In this document: positions 8,312-17,191 of the stretch, one piece after another
How positions within the stretch are numbered: the first letter of the stretch is position 1
Layout of the letters: each line of letters starts with the position of its first letter
Assembly (NCBI RefSeq): GCF_014650775.1
Contig: NZ_BMVP01000004.1
Span: 538,372 to 602,371 of the forward strand
Length of the DNA: 64,000 nucleotides
Reading direction: 5' to 3'
From: Streptomyces cirratus
GTDB lineage: Bacteria > Actinomycetota > Actinomycetes > Streptomycetales > Streptomycetaceae
Program-made: the position numbers and the translations under genes
The notes under the pieces: model-generated
The model's input: only the letters and a program-made list of their open reading frames with translations
The model's database searches: none
What the model was told of the DNA's origin: nothing

Positions 8312-9238
8312 ATGCCGACGCCCCCGCCGCACAGCACCGAGCCGTACAGCATCGGGCCGTGCGGCACCGAGCCGTGCGGACCCGGCCCGTACCGCCCGGC
8401 GCCGTACAGCAGTTGGATGCAGTACTTCTCCCCCACCGCCAACCACCGGCGGCTCGGACTGGTGTGCCTGGGGGTGGGGGTGCAGGAGGGGCCCTTGCCG
8501 GTGGTGGGCCCGCGGGCGCTCGACCACCACGTGGCGGTGGTGGTCACCCGGGGGCGGGGCTGGTTCAGCCACGGCGGGCGCCCGCCGCAGCCCGTGACGG
8601 CGCCCGCGCTGCTGTGGCTGGTGCCCGGCGTCGAACACCACTACGGACCGGATCCGCGGACCGGCTGGCAGGAGTGCTTCGTGGACTTCGCGGGCCACAG
8701 CGTGGAGGCCTACACCGATCTCGGCTACGTCACCCCCGACCGGCCGCTCGTCCCGTTGAGCGCGACGGCCGGGGTGCGGCACGTGGTGGACGGCATCGTC
8801 CGTGCGGCCCGAACCGGCGGCCCGCTGCTGGAGGTGGAGGCGGCCGCGGCCGTACACGCGCTGCTGGTGGCCCTGCGCTACGCCCGCGCCGAGGTGTCCC
8901 GGCACGGCGACGCCGTCATGGACGCCCTGGCACGGGACGCACTGCTGCCGATCTCCGTCGCCGAGCACGCGGCGCGGCTCGGGATACCGCTGCCGGAGCT
9001 GCGCGGGGCGGTGCGGCGCAGCACCGGCGAGGGCGTCAAGGAATACCTCCTCGGCATCCGACTGAGCCGGGCCAAGGAGCTGCTGGCCCGGACCGACCTG
9101 CCGGTCGCCGGGGTGGCCCGGCGGGTCGGGTACGAAGACCCCGGGTACTTCAGCCGGCTGTTCAGCCGCCGCGTCGGCATGGCCCCGGGACGCTTCCGCG
9201 CCCAGCAGTCCTTCCACGACGCGGCGAGGCCAGGCTAG
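8312..9238 (+). CDS. AraC family transcriptional regulator
   Basis: A 308-residue AraC/XylS regulator. The N-terminal half is a cupin-like sensing domain (HHVAVVVTRGRGWFSHGG, then APALLWLVPGVEHHYGP). The C-terminal 100 residues hold two helix-turn-helix units, the second reading VAGVARRVGYEDPGYFSRLFSRRVGMAPGRFR, close to family consensus. The start is uncertain: GTG 8294, ATG 8312 or ATG 8417. The first 35 residues from 8312 are an odd Pro/Tyr/Gly/Cys-rich repeat (EPYSIGPCGTEPCGPGPY) outside the sensor domain, so 8417 is plausible. Its stop codon lies in the left arm of a perfect hairpin shared with the converging methyltransferase. Confidence 0.85.
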   Translation: MPTPPPHSTEPYSIGPCGTEPCGPGPYRPAPYSSWMQYFSPTANHRRLGLVCLGVGVQEGPLPVVGPRALDHHVAVVVTRGRGWFSHGGRPPQPVTAPALLWLVPGVEHHYGPDPRTGWQECFVDFAGHSVEAYTDLGYVTPDRPLVPLSATAGVRHVVDGIVRAARTGGPLLEVEAAAAVHALLVALRYARAEVSRHGDAVMDALARDALLPISVAEHAARLGIPLPELRGAVRRSTGEGVKEYLLGIRLSRAKELLARTDLPVAGVARRVGYEDPGYFSRLFSRRVGMAPGRFRAQQSFHDAARPG

Positions 9239-9267
9239 TGCTGTGACCGGAAAGGTTCACAGCACTA
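9236..9267. terminator. Perfect 11-bp hairpin containing both convergent stop codons
   Basis: TAGTGCTGTGA (9236-9246) pairs perfectly with TCACAGCACTA (9257-9267) around a 10-base loop. The left arm begins with the AraC gene's TAG. The right arm ends with CTA, the methyltransferase TAG on the other strand. It most likely ends transcription in both directions. Confidence 0.8.
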
Positions 9268-9900
9268 GGCACCGTCCGGGCGGCGGGCGTAGCAGAAGAG
9301 GTGCTCCTCCGGGTCGGCGAGGCCGGCCTCGGGGTGGAAGAGGCTCGTGCGGTGGTGCAGCAGCTCCAGGCCGGCCGTCTCGATCCGGGTCGCGTACTCC
9401 TGCGCGGACAAGCTGCTGACGGTGACCTGGTGGCCCATCCATTCCATGGCGAGACCGCTGATGTCGCCGGGCACCGTGGCGAGGACGAGGTACCCGCCCG
9501 GCGCCACCCAGGAGGCCATCCGTTCCAGGGAGGCCGCCACCTCCCGCTGCTCCATGATCAGCAGCGGGAAGAAGGCGCACACCGCGTCGAAGCCGCCCTC
9601 CCCGGGCGCGTACGTGCGTACGTCCGCCTGCTCGAAACGGGCCCGCGGGACGCGCTCGCGCGCGAGGGCGACCATCTCGGCCGAGACGTCGATGCCGGTC
9701 ACCGCACAACCCGCCGCGGCCAGCCGCTCGGCGGTGGGCCGGCCCGTGCCGCTGCCCACGTCGAGGACCCGCGCCCCCGCGGGCAGCCGGCCGGTGAGCC
9801 AGTCGAGGGCCTCCAGCTGTGCGGGGATCCGGCCGAACGCGTCCTCGTAGCGCTGCGCGAGCGCGTCGAACACCTCGGCCGCCGACTCCTGTCCACTCAT
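9265..9900 (-). CDS. Class I SAM-dependent methyltransferase
   Basis: A 211-residue Rossmann methyltransferase. Motif I is LPAGARVLDVGSGTGRPTAE, followed by VTGIDVSAEMVALARERVP (motif II) and GGFDAVCAFFPLLIM. This layout is typical of small-molecule methyltransferases of the UbiE/COQ5 type; the substrate cannot be deduced. It is monocistronic: upstream lies the stop of the GH101 gene 25 bp away on the same strand, and downstream it converges on an AraC gene through a shared hairpin. Confidence 0.85.
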   Translation of the reverse strand: MSGQESAAEVFDALAQRYEDAFGRIPAQLEALDWLTGRLPAGARVLDVGSGTGRPTAERLAAAGCAVTGIDVSAEMVALARERVPRARFEQADVRTYAPGEGGFDAVCAFFPLLIMEQREVAASLERMASWVAPGGYLVLATVPGDISGLAMEWMGHQVTVSSLSAQEYATRIETAGLELLHHRTSLFHPEAGLADPEEHLFCYARRPDGA

Positions 9901-9925
9901 CGCGATGCCTCGTTCCCTCTCGTGT

Positions 9926-12900
9926 CTACGGCAGGTAGCCGACGTTGAGCTCGGCCATCGAGGTCCAGGGGTTGCCGTTCACCTCGCTCAGGGCCTTGAG
10001 TCTGACGTACCGGGCCGCCCGGGGCGAGAAGGTGGCGTCTTGTTGCGCGGCGCCGTCCGTGAACCTTCCTGAGGCCGCGGCCGGGCCCCAGGTCACCCCG
10101 TCGGTGGAGGTGAACACCTGGTAGTCCGCGATGCGCCCGTTGCTCTGCGTCTGCCGGGGCAGGCAGTGCAGGGCCGAGACGTTGTACGAGGCTCCGAGGT
10201 CCAGGGTGATCTCGTGCGGCATCGGCGCGGTCGCCGCGTACCACTGGGTGTGCCAGATGGTCGCGCCGTCGCCGTCCAGGACGTTGGCGGCGCTGCCGTT
10301 CTCGCCCGCCGTCTCCTGGCTGTCTACGGCCTTGACGCCCATCCGGCCCTGCGGCACCAGGAGTTCACCGCCGCCGCCCGTGCCGAGGTCGTCCACGGTG
10401 AGGTCGTCGAGTACGAGGTCCGCCTCGTTGTGGGAGTCCTCGCCCGTGACCTTGCGCACGCCGATCCAGGCGTCCGCCCCGGCGGTGAACGTCTTGGTGA
10501 AGGTGGTGGCGGTGCGGGCCTGGCCGAGGGCCGTGGCCGTTTCCTTCGCGCCTGCGCCGGTGACGAACCGGTAGTCGGCGGCGAAGCCGTTCTCGTAGGC
10601 GAAGGACACCTTGTACGTGTGCCCCTCCGTCAGGCGCAGCGTCTGCGGCAGGGTGCGGTAGACGAGGCCCTGGCGCTCCTCGTGCGACTTGAGGGAGTTG
10701 CCTCCGCTGATCACGTCGTCCACCAGCTTCCCGTTCCACCCGGCTTGGGTGTACGGGGCGTGCCGTTGGGCGATGTGGGTGCGCGGGTCGGTGGCGGAGC
10801 CGCCGGCGCCGCCGAAGGCGAACGGGCCCCAGCCCGCGTCGACGTGTTCGAAGTCCTCGACGAAGTAGTGGGCGCCGAGAGGTGTCCGGGCCGAGCGGAC
10901 GACGCGGACGTCATCGAGGGAAACGGTGCCCGGTCCGGCGGCGGCGGACAGGCTGAGGGTGGCGGTGGACTGGCCGGCCGGGACGTCGAAGAGCACCTTC
11001 ATGCGCTGCTCGTCGGTGCCGTTCTTCTCGCTCCCGCCGAGGTCGTTGGCCAGCGGCGATGAGTCGGCGTACACCGACGCGGCGGCGCCCGCGGCCGGGG
11101 TGACGGTGAGGGTGGCGGCCCGGCCGGTGGGGGTGGCGACCCAGACGGAGGCGGCGTAGGTGCCGGGGGTCAGGCCGGTGAGCTGCTGTGCCACGGCCGG
11201 GGCGGTTCCGGGGGCCATGGTCAGCTCGTTCTGGCCCTGTGCGTTGCGGGTGACGGCGGCGCCGGCGCCGGTGACCGTCCAGGCGTTCAGGTTGCCGGAG
11301 TAGAAGGAGGGGTCCTTGACGGGGGTGCCCTCGCCCCACTTGGGGTCCGCTTGCGCGGGCGCGGCGCCGTTGGTGACGAGATAGGCGGTCTTCGCCGTCG
11401 CGTTGAGGGTGACCTGGCCGTGGGTGACGGTCAGGTCGCCGACGAGTTGGCGTCCCGTGTCGGTCAGCCGGTAGAGCTTGGGTGCGCTCCAGCCCGCCGG
11501 CAGGGTCCAGGTGGTGGAGCCGCCCGTGTCGTTCCAGTGGTAGAGCTTGCCGTCGCGCGGCAGGAGGTAGGCGCCGCCGCGCAGGACGGTGCGGCCCGCG
11601 GTGGTGATCGTGCGGGTGCCGCCGGCGGTGCTGACGGTGGTGCCGCCGGCGAGGGTGACCGTGTCGGCGGTCCACTTCACGATCGGGGACTCCTGGAGGA
11701 ACTTCGTCGGCAGGTTGACGGCGAAGGTGGTGTTCAGGAAGGCGGGGTAGTCCTTCTTGCCCTGCCATCCCTCGTACGCGGCGACCTCCGCGCCGCCGAG
11801 CAGCGGGTCGCGGGCGATCCAGTCGTCCTTGGTGTGGTTGGCGATGAACCGGACGATGGTGGAGTTGATGCCCTTGAGGTCGCTGCCGCCGTAGTCGACG
11901 TCGGCGGCCCAGTGGTGCCACAGCGACTGTTCGGTGAGGGTGTTGGGGAATTCGGTGGCGAGCTGGAGACCGAGGCCGCCGATCTCGCGCTGGAGCTTGC
12001 GGGAGACGTATCCGTCGCCGTACCAGACGTCCACGTAGAGGAAGTCGAGGCCGGGGGCGGCGGCCTTGAGGTCCTGGAGGCGCTTGAGCCGCTGCCCGGA
12101 CTGCCCGTCCTTGCGGGTGTCGACGTAGTACGACTGGTCGAGCCAGTCCCAGCCGGGCCCTCCGCTCTGGTGGGCCGGGTCGAAGGTGGCCGAGACGGGG
12201 TACTCCTCGGTCGCGTTGATGTGCACGCCGAAGTCTGCGTTGTAGGCGTGCCCGGCGGTGGTGAGGGTGTTCAGGTCGACCGCGCCGCCGAGCTTGCCGC
12301 CGATGTTCCTGTAGTCCATGTGCGCGGAGTCGTGGCCCTCGGAGGCGTAGCCCTTGAGCAGGACGAACTGGCCGAGCCCGTCCGTCGCGAGGCTGACGCG
12401 TTTGGTCTCGTCCAGGGTCTGCGCGAAGGGGTGGGTGGCCTGGGAGGCGAAGTTGAAGGGGATGCGCTGGACGACCCGGTTCGCGGTGTCCTGCCAGCCG
12501 GTGGGCGGGGTCCAGATGTCCCGGTAGGCGACCGCCGCGTCCTGCCAGTCCACGACGGAGTCGGCGTTGCGGTCGGCGGTGATCGCGATCCGGGCGTACG
12601 GAAGGGGTTCGGTGTCGGTGTCGGCCGCGCCCGCGGGCCGGTACAGCCAGTCGCCGCTCCACAGGGCGGCCCGCCGGTAGGAACCCTTGTCGGTGACCTG
12701 CTTCACGATGCGGCCGTTGTCGCGGGCGGTGGCGCCCGAGGGCTGGTCGTAGAGGGAGTTGGAGTCGATGGCGGCGGCCAGCCTGCCCGTGTTGACCAGC
12801 CCGTACATGACCGTGGTCGCGGTGGCGTCCACGGGCGTGGCGGCGGTGACGGGGGTGAAGGCGTCCCCGGTGCCGGTGGTGGCGGTGAACATACGGGCGG

Positions 12901-13381
12901 TGGAGAGCGCGGCGCCGGGCTGGTCGCTGCGGACGCTGACGAGGCCGTGGTCGGGGACGGCGAGGCTGTGCACGCGCAGGGCGGCGGTGTCCTCGATCGC
13001 GGTGACCTTGAACTCGACCACCGAACCGGTCACCGACAGACGGGATCTGATGGTCACCCCGGAGAAGCTGAGCGCGTAGTCGACGGCGGAGGCGGAGGCC
13101 GTCGCGGTCACGGCGGGTGTGTAGCCGGTGCCGTTGACGACGATCTCGGTGAGGGGGTCCTCGTTGCCGTTCAGTACGTCGCCGGTGGCGCGACGGGTGT
13201 AGCCGATGACGCGGGGGAAGGCGCCGTCGACGCTGACGGAGAGCTCGGGCGAGGTGATGGTCAGGGGTCCGGCCGTCACGGCAGCGGCCGCCGACACCGG
13301 GGCGGGGGCGGGTACGGACACGGTGAGGGTGGCGATGAGACCGGCGACCGCGGCTGCGGCCGGCCAGAGGGGGGTGCGCAT
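9926..13381 (-). CDS. Secreted GH101 endo-alpha-N-acetylgalactosaminidase
   Basis: A 1151-residue extracellular enzyme that releases the core-1 O-glycan disaccharide (Gal-GalNAc) from Ser/Thr of mucin-type glycoproteins. A signal peptide covers about the first 35 residues. A galactose-mutarotase-like beta domain follows, then the catalytic barrel: the expected nucleophile is D451 in FLYVDVWYGDG and the expected acid/base is E477 in ATEFPNTLTEQS. Carbohydrate-binding modules come next: one ending at TVSLDDVRVV, one at ADLVLDDLTV, and a C-terminal F5/8-type (CBM32-like) domain. Streptomyces homologues have this architecture. Host-like O-glycans are the known substrate class, so soil targets are uncertain. 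The long upstream region holds a 17-bp tandem repeat. Confidence 0.9.
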   Translation of the reverse strand: MRTPLWPAAAAVAGLIATLTVSVPAPAPVSAAAAVTAGPLTITSPELSVSVDGAFPRVIGYTRRATGDVLNGNEDPLTEIVVNGTGYTPAVTATASASAVDYALSFSGVTIRSRLSVTGSVVEFKVTAIEDTAALRVHSLAVPDHGLVSVRSDQPGAALSTARMFTATTGTGDAFTPVTAATPVDATATTVMYGLVNTGRLAAAIDSNSLYDQPSGATARDNGRIVKQVTDKGSYRRAALWSGDWLYRPAGAADTDTEPLPYARIAITADRNADSVVDWQDAAVAYRDIWTPPTGWQDTANRVVQRIPFNFASQATHPFAQTLDETKRVSLATDGLGQFVLLKGYASEGHDSAHMDYRNIGGKLGGAVDLNTLTTAGHAYNADFGVHINATEEYPVSATFDPAHQSGGPGWDWLDQSYYVDTRKDGQSGQRLKRLQDLKAAAPGLDFLYVDVWYGDGYVSRKLQREIGGLGLQLATEFPNTLTEQSLWHHWAADVDYGGSDLKGINSTIVRFIANHTKDDWIARDPLLGGAEVAAYEGWQGKKDYPAFLNTTFAVNLPTKFLQESPIVKWTADTVTLAGGTTVSTAGGTRTITTAGRTVLRGGAYLLPRDGKLYHWNDTGGSTTWTLPAGWSAPKLYRLTDTGRQLVGDLTVTHGQVTLNATAKTAYLVTNGAAPAQADPKWGEGTPVKDPSFYSGNLNAWTVTGAGAAVTRNAQGQNELTMAPGTAPAVAQQLTGLTPGTYAASVWVATPTGRAATLTVTPAAGAAASVYADSSPLANDLGGSEKNGTDEQRMKVLFDVPAGQSTATLSLSAAAGPGTVSLDDVRVVRSARTPLGAHYFVEDFEHVDAGWGPFAFGGAGGSATDPRTHIAQRHAPYTQAGWNGKLVDDVISGGNSLKSHEERQGLVYRTLPQTLRLTEGHTYKVSFAYENGFAADYRFVTGAGAKETATALGQARTATTFTKTFTAGADAWIGVRKVTGEDSHNEADLVLDDLTVDDLGTGGGGELLVPQGRMGVKAVDSQETAGENGSAANVLDGDGATIWHTQWYAATAPMPHEITLDLGASYNVSALHCLPRQTQSNGRIADYQVFTSTDGVTWGPAAASGRFTDGAAQQDATFSPRAARYVRLKALSEVNGNPWTSMAELNVGYLP

Positions 13382-13549
13382 CGGGCCTCCGGGAGTCGGC
13401 GCTTCCTCGTACGGAGGACCGCACGGCTCCGGAGCCCTGCGGTCCGCTCACTGACCTGACAGCTTGCGGACCGGGTGCGGGCCGGGCCCATGGACAAAGC
13501 GGAGCGCAGTCATGGACTTACGGGGACGGTGGGCGTGACGGCGACCGTT

Positions 13550-13600
13550 GGTTCACGGAGACGGTCGGCTCACGGAGACGGTCGGCTCACGCAGACGCTT
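13550..13600. repeat. 17-bp tandem repeat, three copies, intergenic
   Basis: Three head-to-tail copies of GG(C/T)TCACGGAGACGGTC at 13550, 13567 and 13584; the third has diverged. The array lies in the 267-bp gap between the GH101 start and the ybjQ-like stop. No function is evident. Confidence 0.85.
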
Positions 13601-13648
13601 GGCTCGGGCCGGGCGTAGAACCCGGGCGCCGGCGGTGGAGCGCGCGGT

Positions 13649-14023
13649 TCAGCTCGTCTGGGGCGCCAGCACCACGGCCGTGCCGTACGCGCACACCTCC
13701 GTGCCGATGTCGGCGGCCTCGGTGACATCGAAGCGCATGGCCAGGACCGCGTTGGCGCCGCGCGCCTTGGCTTGCTCGATGAGCCGCTCCATGGCCTGGT
13801 TACGGGTCTGCACGAGGGTCTTCGTCAGGCCCCGGAGCTCCCCGCCGATCATGGATTTCAGGCCGGCGCCGATCTGGCTGCCCAGGTGGCGCGAGCGCAC
13901 GGTGAGGCCGAAGACCTCCCCGACGACCCGCTCGACCCGGTAGCCGGGAGCGTCGTTGGTCGTCACCACCATGACCCCGGTCTGCTCGGCCCCGGGGCCT
14001 CCGCCGTAGTCGTCTATGCCCAT
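13649..14023 (-). CDS. YbjQ/DUF74 family protein
   Basis: A 124-residue member of the YbjQ (UPF0145, DUF74) family, small proteins that form pentamers and have no settled role. The family core is evident: MVVTTNDAPGYRVERVVGEV, then GLTKTLVQTRNQAMERL, ARGANAVLAMRFDV and a final CAYGTAVVL. It stands alone between the GH101 promoter region and a divergent DUF574 gene. A heavy-metal-binding role has been suggested for the family but is unproven here. Confidence 0.88.
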   Translation of the reverse strand: MGIDDYGGGPGAEQTGVMVVTTNDAPGYRVERVVGEVFGLTVRSRHLGSQIGAGLKSMIGGELRGLTKTLVQTRNQAMERLIEQAKARGANAVLAMRFDVTEAADIGTEVCAYGTAVVLAPQTS

Positions 14024-14177
14024 GGCACCCACTGTGGCGCCGGGCGCCCGCGTCCGCATCCCGAGCCGGCGCCACCGAGGGGAGCCTGCGAGAACGCCTG
14101 GCGTGCGCCCCCCGGGACTCTCTACGATGGGCCGACCCCGACGCCGCGGGCCCCGGAGGGGCCATCAAGGAGGGCAC

Positions 14178-15005
14178 ATGGAGTTAGGGCCGAACCCGTC
14201 CCAGCCGCCGTTCATCGACATGCACACCCCGAGCGTCGCCCGGATGTACGACTGGCTCCTGGGCGGGGTGGAGAACTACGCCAGCGACCGCGAGGCATGC
14301 GCCCGGCTGCTGGAGATCGCACCCAGTACCCAACTCCTGGCCCGCAACAACCGGGCCTTCCTCAGCCGCGTCGTACGGATCCTCGTCGAGGACTACGGCA
14401 TCCGGCAGTTCCTCGACCACGGTTCGGGTCTTCCCACGCAGGACAACGTGCACGAGGTGGCCCAGCGCATCGACAAGGACTGCAAGGTCGCCTACATCGA
14501 CAACGACCCGATGGTCCTCGCGCACGCCCAGACCACGCTGCACGACAACTCCGGCACCCTGGTGCTGCCGATGGACATGCGCGACACCGAGCGCATCCAC
14601 TCAGCCACCCGGGAGTTCCTCGACTGGAACCGGCCCATCGCGGCCCTGTTCGTCTCCGTCCTGCACTGCATCCCGGACTCGGACGACGACCGCTCGCCGT
14701 CCGCCGTCGTGCGCAAGACGGCGGCCCTGCTGCCGCCGGGCAGCTTCATGGTGATCTGCCAACTGGTCAGCGAGGACCCGGTGGTGCGGGACGACGTGAC
14801 CCGGATGATGGACGTCACGACCCACGGGAACTGGGGGCGCGTGCGCGAACCCCACGAGGTGCGGCGGTACTTCGACGGGCTGGACATCCTCGAACCGGAC
14901 CTCGTCGACGTGGTCGACTGGCGCCCCGAGGTTTCCCCGCCGCCCCCGGACCTCCGGCCGACGGACTGGGTGGAGTGGGGCGGCGTGGGCCGCCTCGTGC
15001 GGTGA
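14178..15005 (+). CDS. DUF574 (S-adenosylmethionine-binding fold) protein
   Basis: A 275-residue member of the actinobacterial DUF574 family, annotated as SAM-dependent methyltransferase by fold. Visible marks are the N-terminal PSVARMYDWLLGGVENYASDR, which is the family signature, and a methyltransferase-like core: IRQFLDHGSGLPTQDNVHEV (motif I position) and VAYIDNDPMVLAHAQ. Streptomycetes carry many copies, often near regulators. The reaction is not known. An AAGGAGGGC site precedes the ATG. Confidence 0.88.
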   Translation: MELGPNPSQPPFIDMHTPSVARMYDWLLGGVENYASDREACARLLEIAPSTQLLARNNRAFLSRVVRILVEDYGIRQFLDHGSGLPTQDNVHEVAQRIDKDCKVAYIDNDPMVLAHAQTTLHDNSGTLVLPMDMRDTERIHSATREFLDWNRPIAALFVSVLHCIPDSDDDRSPSAVVRKTAALLPPGSFMVICQLVSEDPVVRDDVTRMMDVTTHGNWGRVREPHEVRRYFDGLDILEPDLVDVVDWRPEVSPPPPDLRPTDWVEWGGVGRLVR

Positions 15006-15041
15006 AGTCCCCGAGGTGACACTGCGGGAGGGAACGGCTCG

Positions 15042-15923
15042 ATGACGATCGTGGTCACCACCCCGACCGGGCACGTGGGATCGCGCGTGGTACGGCTGCT
15101 GCTCCAGGCCGGCGTCCGCCCGCGCGTCCTGGTCCGCGACCCGGGCCGCCTGGACGAGGGAACCCGCGCGAGGGCCGACGTACGCCGCGGCGACCTGACG
15201 GACGCCGCCTTCGTCCGCGACGCGGTGGCCGGGGCGCGGACCGTCTTCTGGGTGGATCCCACGCCCCACACGGCGCGGGACCCGGTCGGAACCTCGCTGG
15301 AGACCGCGTCGCCGCTGGTGGAGGCCGCCCGGGCCGGTGACGTGGAGCGGGTGGCGCTGCTCAGCAGCATCGGGGCGGAGAAACGGCACGGCGTCGGACA
15401 CATCGACGCCCTGGCCGGGATCGAGACGGCACTCGATGCCACCGGAACGGACGTGCTGCACCTGCGGTGCGCATACTTCTTCACCAACCTGCTGCTCGAC
15501 CTCGAGGGACTCTCCCGAGGCGTCCTGACCACGGCGTTCGGTCCCGACCGGCCGATGCCGTGGGTCGATCCGCGCGACGTCGCGGACGTGGTCGCGGTCC
15601 GGCTGCTGAACGACACCTGGCGGGGGCGGGTGGTACAGGCCGTGCACGGGCCGCAGGACCTCACCTTCAACCAGGTCGCGCTGATCCTCACCGAGGCGCT
15701 CGGGCGCACGGTCCGGCTCGAACCGGTCGGCGAGGACGCTCTGCGGGACTCGCTGCGGGCGGCCGGGCTGTCCGCGGCGGCGGTCGAGGGCATCGTCGGG
15801 ATGAGCGCCGGATCGCGCGACCTGGTGCCGGAGCAGCCCCGTGACCTGCTGACCACCACGCCCACCCGGCTCGGCGAGTGGGCCCGTGCCGAGCTGCGTC
15901 CGCTGCTGGAGGCACGACCCTGA
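15042..15923 (+). CDS. NmrA-like NAD(P)-binding reductase
   Basis: A 293-residue atypical short-chain dehydrogenase of the NmrA/HSCARG type. The cofactor-binding loop is TTPTGHVGSRVVRLLLQAG, with RVLVRDP after strand 2, typical for NADP. There is no YxxxK catalytic pair, so it is more likely a redox sensor or quinone/azo-type reductase than a classical alcohol dehydrogenase. It follows the DUF574 gene after 36 bp on the same strand and may be co-transcribed with it; its end converges on the XRE regulator. Confidence 0.82.
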   Translation: MTIVVTTPTGHVGSRVVRLLLQAGVRPRVLVRDPGRLDEGTRARADVRRGDLTDAAFVRDAVAGARTVFWVDPTPHTARDPVGTSLETASPLVEAARAGDVERVALLSSIGAEKRHGVGHIDALAGIETALDATGTDVLHLRCAYFFTNLLLDLEGLSRGVLTTAFGPDRPMPWVDPRDVADVVAVRLLNDTWRGRVVQAVHGPQDLTFNQVALILTEALGRTVRLEPVGEDALRDSLRAAGLSAAAVEGIVGMSAGSRDLVPEQPRDLLTTTPTRLGEWARAELRPLLEARP

Positions 15924-15934
15924 CCGGGTGTCGC

Positions 15935-16867
15935 CTAGGGCGTGTCCGCCGTGTACTGCAGCAGGGCCTCTTCGATGAGTTCGCGGCTGCGGTCGCGGGA
16001 GGCGGCGGCCTTGCGGAGGTTGCTGAGGGCGTTGCGGTAGTCGTCCAGGGCGCGGGGGCGCGTCACGTAGTTGGCGCCGTTGATGTGCTCGACGTACGCC
16101 AGCTCGCCCGGTCCCCCGTCGGCGAACTTGAGGTGGGTGATGGGGTAGGGAGGGGCCGCGGAGTACCCCCAGGACATCTCCAGGATGCGGATGTTGACCT
16201 TGGCGACGGTCCCGGCGTGGAGCAGGTGCCCCAGTTGTTCGCGCATCACCTCGGCGTTGCCGCAGCGGCGTTGCAGGACCCCCTGGTCGAGCAGGACCGT
16301 CAGGCGGGGCACCTCGCCGTCCATCAGCCGTAGTTGGCGCTGGGTGCGCAGCTGCACGACGCGCTCCATCTCGCCCTCGGAGGCGCTGGGCATCACGGCT
16401 CTGACCATGTGCCGGGCGTAGGCCGGGGTCTGGAGGATTCCGGGTACGACGAGGTTCTCGTAGACGCAGATCTCCTGCGCTTCGCCTTCCAGTTGGATGA
16501 GGCGCTTGAGGAAGGTGGGGGTGACATCGCTGTACTGCTCGTACCACTCGCAGTCCTGCGCGTGCTCCAGTAGCCGCTCGACGGTCCGCATCTCCTCCTC
16601 GTCCAGCCCGTAGTGACGGGCCAGGTCGAGGACGTCGCGGGCCTTCGGCGGGCTCTCGCCCCGCTCCAGCCTGCTGATCTTCGAGACCGATCCGCGGATG
16701 ACGGGTGCCACGTCGCGCAGGGTGAGGCCGCGGGCCTCGCGCCACCCTCTGAGTTCCTGCCCCAGCACCCGCGCGGCGGCCGCCCGTCCTTGCTCACTGC
16801 CGAGCGGGAGTACCTGTGCGAGTGGATCGGGGAGGGACTCGGGCAGGGGTTCGGGCAGCGCGGGCAT
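15935..16867 (-). CDS. WhiJ-like XRE regulator with DUF5753
   Basis: A 310-residue regulator of the large Streptomyces WhiJ-like family. Residues about 38-90 form an XRE helix-turn-helix (LRGWREARGLTLRDVAP, then SVSKISRLERGESPPKA). The rest is DUF5753, with EWYEQYSDVTPTFLKRLIQ and VVPGILQTPAYARHMV. I chose ATG 16867 over an upstream TTG because GGAG lies seven bases before it. It is preceded on the same strand by a DUF397 gene, the standard partner. In known loci such pairs affect development or antibiotic production, and the DUF397 protein counteracts the regulator. Confidence 0.92.
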   Translation of the reverse strand: MPALPEPLPESLPDPLAQVLPLGSEQGRAAAARVLGQELRGWREARGLTLRDVAPVIRGSVSKISRLERGESPPKARDVLDLARHYGLDEEEMRTVERLLEHAQDCEWYEQYSDVTPTFLKRLIQLEGEAQEICVYENLVVPGILQTPAYARHMVRAVMPSASEGEMERVVQLRTQRQLRLMDGEVPRLTVLLDQGVLQRRCGNAEVMREQLGHLLHAGTVAKVNIRILEMSWGYSAAPPYPITHLKFADGGPGELAYVEHINGANYVTRPRALDDYRNALSNLRKAAASRDRSRELIEEALLQYTADTP

Positions 16868-16957
16868 GCGGAACTCCAATGTGACCGGGGCGGATCGCAA
16901 TCGTCAGAATGGGGCGTGTTCGCCCGCCCGTCCAAGCTTTGGCCTAAGCCTTCGACT

Positions 16958-17191
16958 TCATCCGGTCAGTTGATCGAATTCGGCACGCTTGGCACCGTCG
17001 ACGAACGCCTCGATCTCCCCGGCCGTGAAGATCAGGGCCGGTCCGTCGGGGAACCGCGAATTGCGCATGGCCACGGTGCCGTCGGCCAGTGCCGCGACCT
17101 CCACGCAGTTGCCGTTGCCGACGCTGGCACTGCTCTTCACCCACACCGCACCGGGAATCTCACTCGCCGCGACACCATTGCGTAACTGCAT
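16958..17191 (-). CDS. DUF397 small protein, partner of WhiJ-like regulator
   Basis: A 77-residue DUF397 protein with the typical sequence VWVKSSASVGNGNCVEVAAL, then VAMRNSRFPDGPALIFTAGE and a final helix. DUF397 genes almost always lie beside a DUF5753 XRE gene and are thought to modulate that regulator. Here it is the first gene of the pair, 90 bp ahead of the regulator on the same strand. A palindrome 38 bp upstream of its start (17229-17248) is a plausible operator. Confidence 0.92.
   Translation of the reverse strand: MQLRNGVAASEIPGAVWVKSSASVGNGNCVEVAALADGTVAMRNSRFPDGPALIFTAGEIEAFVDGAKRAEFDQLTG

Noticed and set aside
11351..13459. 702-codon frame opposite the GH101 gene
   Set aside because: Its composition is Gly/Val/Arg-rich without motifs, the usual antisense shadow of a high-GC gene; GH101 on the other strand has catalytic motifs and a signal peptide.
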